Positions 62,577-64,000 of a stretch of 64,000 nucleotides of DNA are shown here, piece by piece. A program made the translations under genes and the position numbers. Positions within the stretch are counted from its first letter, which is position 1; each line of letters begins with the position of its first letter. The notes under the pieces are model-generated. The model was not told where the DNA came from. It saw only the letters and a program-made list of their open reading frames with translations, and ran no database searches. The stretch comes from Parabacteroides sp. PH5-46. Its GTDB lineage: Bacteria > Bacteroidota > Bacteroidia > Bacteroidales > Tannerellaceae. The stretch spans positions 124,001 through 188,000 of the forward strand of contig NZ_JARXXA010000001.1 of NCBI RefSeq assembly GCF_029892785.1. Direction: 5' to 3'.

Positions 62577-62920
62577 AAAGTATTTAGGTTTAATATTTGT
62601 TTTACTCCCACTCTTATGAAAGGGTCAATGTAATTTTCTATATACTTATCAAAATCTCGATTTATTACACATCAGTTCAGTTTCTATTGCTTCGAGATAC
62701 TGTAATGTTAAAATTACTAATTCGCAAATATACAAAAGTATTTGTAATATGAAAATCTTAATATAAAATAAAAATAAAATTTACATTTTACGTTATTTGT
62801 GTGAAAAATCAATGATGTTTTCCTATTTGTATAAACAATAAAAAGATTTTGTGAAGTTTATTGATCTCTATTATGATTATGGTTTAATTTATAGTATTAT
62901 GTAGAATAAAACTAGTTTTT
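62577..62920. other. AT-rich region upstream of the GTPase operon
   Basis: No gene is seen in these 344 bases, which are very AT-rich from about 62640 to 62920. The promoter candidate for the operon is at 62725-62732. The region separates the operon from the more GC-rich PPIase gene, and the base composition changes sharply at about 62930, which may mark one edge of an acquired segment. No direct repeats, integrase or tRNA lie at the boundary. Confidence 0.6.
62725..62732 (-). promoter_or_regulatory. Candidate -7 box for the GTPase operon
   Basis: The minus-strand TATATTTG matches the consensus and would give a leader of about 140 bases. A second match, TACTTTTG, lies directly upstream at 62733-62740. 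Neither has a convincing -33 box. Confidence 0.55.
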
Positions 62921-63730
62921 TTATTCTACAGTTACACTAATAATACGGATATCTTTTTTCGGGCGATCGTAGGTGTCTTTGGGTTGGGAGGCGATCTTGT
63001 CTAATATGTCGAAGCCTTCGGTTAGTTCGCCGAAGATGGTGTATTGGGCGTCTAAGTGGTGGGTGCCTCCGATGGTGGTGTAGGCTTCGCGTTGCTCATC
63101 GGTGAAGAGGAGGTGTCCGGGGGTGTTGCGGATCACGGAGTCTACCTTTGCGTTGATGTCTACTACGTATTTGTTGTATTCGGCCGGGGCGGCTGTTTTG
63201 AGGGAGTCCATCAGTTCTTTAACAGGCGTGTAGTATTGGGCCATGGCTTTCCGCTTGATGGGGAGGTTGGCGGCCAGTTGCAAGGTATCTAACTCTCCGG
63301 GGCGATACACCTTGCCTTGTACGATGTAGAACTGAGACATATCTGATTTCTTCTGTGGGTTGATGTCATCTCCCTGACGAGGAGCGGCTAGTGTCCCTTT
63401 CTTATGGAAATACTGTTCACGGAATTCGGGCATGATTTCGGCGCTTCTGTCTCCCGATCCTACACGAGCCCCTTCCGGTGCATTTCGCGAATCGGGAGCT
63501 CCTCCCTGTATCATGAAGTTTTTGATCACCCGGGTGAAGAGTGTCCCGTTAAATTCACCTTTGGTTGCCCTATTGATGAAGGTTTTCGTATGGTTCGGCA
63601 CATCCGGATACAGGCGGGCTTTCATCGTCCCCACATTGGTCGTGATCACAACGATTTTATCCTGTGCTTTAGCAGATAAGCAAAGCATACACCCCAGCAA
63701 TATAATAGCAAAACGATACATATTCTTCAT
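62921..63730 (-). CDS. Exported cyclophilin-type peptidylprolyl isomerase
   Basis: The 269-residue protein has a signal peptide (about 1-22, ending LSAKAQ) and a cyclophilin domain with TNVGTMKARLYPDVPNHTKTFI, the core FTRVIKNFMIQGGAPDSR, SQFYIVQGK and HLDAQYTIFGELTEGFDILDKIA. It catalyses cis-trans proline isomerisation in the periplasm. An insertion of about 70 residues (YRPGELDTLQLAAN to YTTIGGTH) splits the usual domain, a form common in Bacteroidales. Its start overlaps the stop of the upstream phosphatase-family gene by 4 bp. Confidence 0.93.
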   Translation of the reverse strand: MKNMYRFAIILLGCMLCLSAKAQDKIVVITTNVGTMKARLYPDVPNHTKTFINRATKGEFNGTLFTRVIKNFMIQGGAPDSRNAPEGARVGSGDRSAEIMPEFREQYFHKKGTLAAPRQGDDINPQKKSDMSQFYIVQGKVYRPGELDTLQLAANLPIKRKAMAQYYTPVKELMDSLKTAAPAEYNKYVVDINAKVDSVIRNTPGHLLFTDEQREAYTTIGGTHHLDAQYTIFGELTEGFDILDKIASQPKDTYDRPKKDIRIISVTVE

Positions 63731-64000
63731 TTAAAAACAATGTCGGCTACTACCGGTTGATGATCAGAGGGGTAGTAGGGAGTATTATTCCTTTGGTCGG
63801 TCAATACACCATATTTGTTTACTTCAATTGAGCTACTTACGAAAATGTAATCGATCCGGTATTTATTCGAGATCGGATGGGTAAACCTAGAGTTGAAAGT
63901 ACCTTCCGGACCGTAGGGGGGCAACTTGGATATCTTTCGTGAGTCTTGCAAGAAGGAAGAAAGTGTTTTGATTTGCTCGGTATCGGGCGTAGAGTTGAAA
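63727..64000 (-). CDS. Endonuclease/exonuclease/phosphatase-family protein, 5' end cut by the window
   Basis: The frame is open to the window edge (the apparent start at 63951 is an internal TTG), so only the last 90 residues are seen. They include FNSTPDTEQIKTL, GPEGTFNSRF, YRIDYIFVS and the terminal SDHQPVVADIVF, which are the C-terminal motifs of the EEP fold: Asn of FNxxP, RIDYIF, and the catalytic D-H of SDHQP. This type includes exonuclease III-like and secreted phosphodiesterase proteins. It overlaps the PPIase start by 4 bp. Confidence 0.87.
   Translation of the reverse strand, partial: FNSTPDTEQIKTLSSFLQDSRKISKLPPYGPEGTFNSRFTHPISNKYRIDYIFVSSSIEVNKYGVLTDQRNNTPYYPSDHQPVVADIVFK

Overview
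The window looks like a chromosomal segment of a gut-type Bacteroidota, order Bacteroidales (Parabacteroides/Tannerellaceae-like is my guess; the genus is not proven). The grounds are two SusC/SusD pairs, an ECF sigma/FecR-type anti-sigma pair, fimbrillin-like lipoproteins with FISUMP lectin-like ends, a Rho factor with a very long N-terminal insertion, a SplB-like radical SAM protein, and many promoters of the Bacteroidales type (TTTG, about 19-21 bp, TAnnTTTG).

Layout. 0-3.3 kb: a tightly overlapping operon (DUF5063, 3'-5' exonuclease, RlmI-like rRNA methyltransferase, TIM-barrel sugar isomerase). 3.3-7.7 kb: a reverse-strand SusC/SusD pair. 7.8-8.5 kb: a compact IS200/RAYT-type element, one HUH transposase between about 90 bp inverted palindromic arms. 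8.6-10.4 kb: malate dehydrogenase and a membrane protein. 10.5-13.7 kb: a hexuronate operon (LacI regulator with its own operator, SDR fructuronate reductase-like enzyme, mannonate dehydratase). 13.7-22.6 kb: a polysaccharide-utilisation locus with ECF sigma, FecR, STN-type SusC, SusD and a Tat-exported GH109-type alpha-N-acetylgalactosaminidase, which suggests GalNAc-containing host glycans. 22.7-33.3 kb: three tRNAs (Leu, Leu, Gly), rho, tilS, an SLC12-like transporter, a zinc-ribbon protein, Nif3, aspS and a DUF433/DUF5615 toxin-antitoxin pair. 33.4-39.2 kb: CE1-type esterase, MlrC-type M81 peptidase, HU-like protein, SPL radical SAM protein and small genes. 39.4-45.5 kb: three tandem paralogous fimbrillin/FISUMP lipoproteins. 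45.6-52.4 kb: SPFH protein, RRM protein, cold-shock-domain protein, radA, a flavoprotein, a LysE exporter and small proteins.

52.4-62.6 kb is the most interesting part: an AT-rich, reverse-strand, eight-gene operon with gaps of 5-31 bp that I cannot match to a named system. It encodes a four-helix membrane protein, a P-loop GTPase with recognisable G1, G3, G4 and G5 motifs, three single-pass membrane proteins that share a new-looking N-terminal cytosolic domain of about 190 residues, an exported coiled-coil protein, a subtilisin-like lipoprotein protease with an intact D/H/N/S set, and an exported TPR-MORN protein. The parts suggest a cytosolic GTPase signalling through transmembrane adaptors to a periplasmic protease module, possibly a stress, conflict or defence system. 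The window ends in a cyclophilin-type PPIase overlapping an endonuclease/exonuclease/phosphatase-family gene cut by the edge.

Non-coding signals include three tandem 21-22 bp periodic repeat arrays in divergent intergenic regions, several perfect hairpins, and a heptamer microsatellite that runs into a coding start. Calls rest on reading motifs by eye; no database search was possible.
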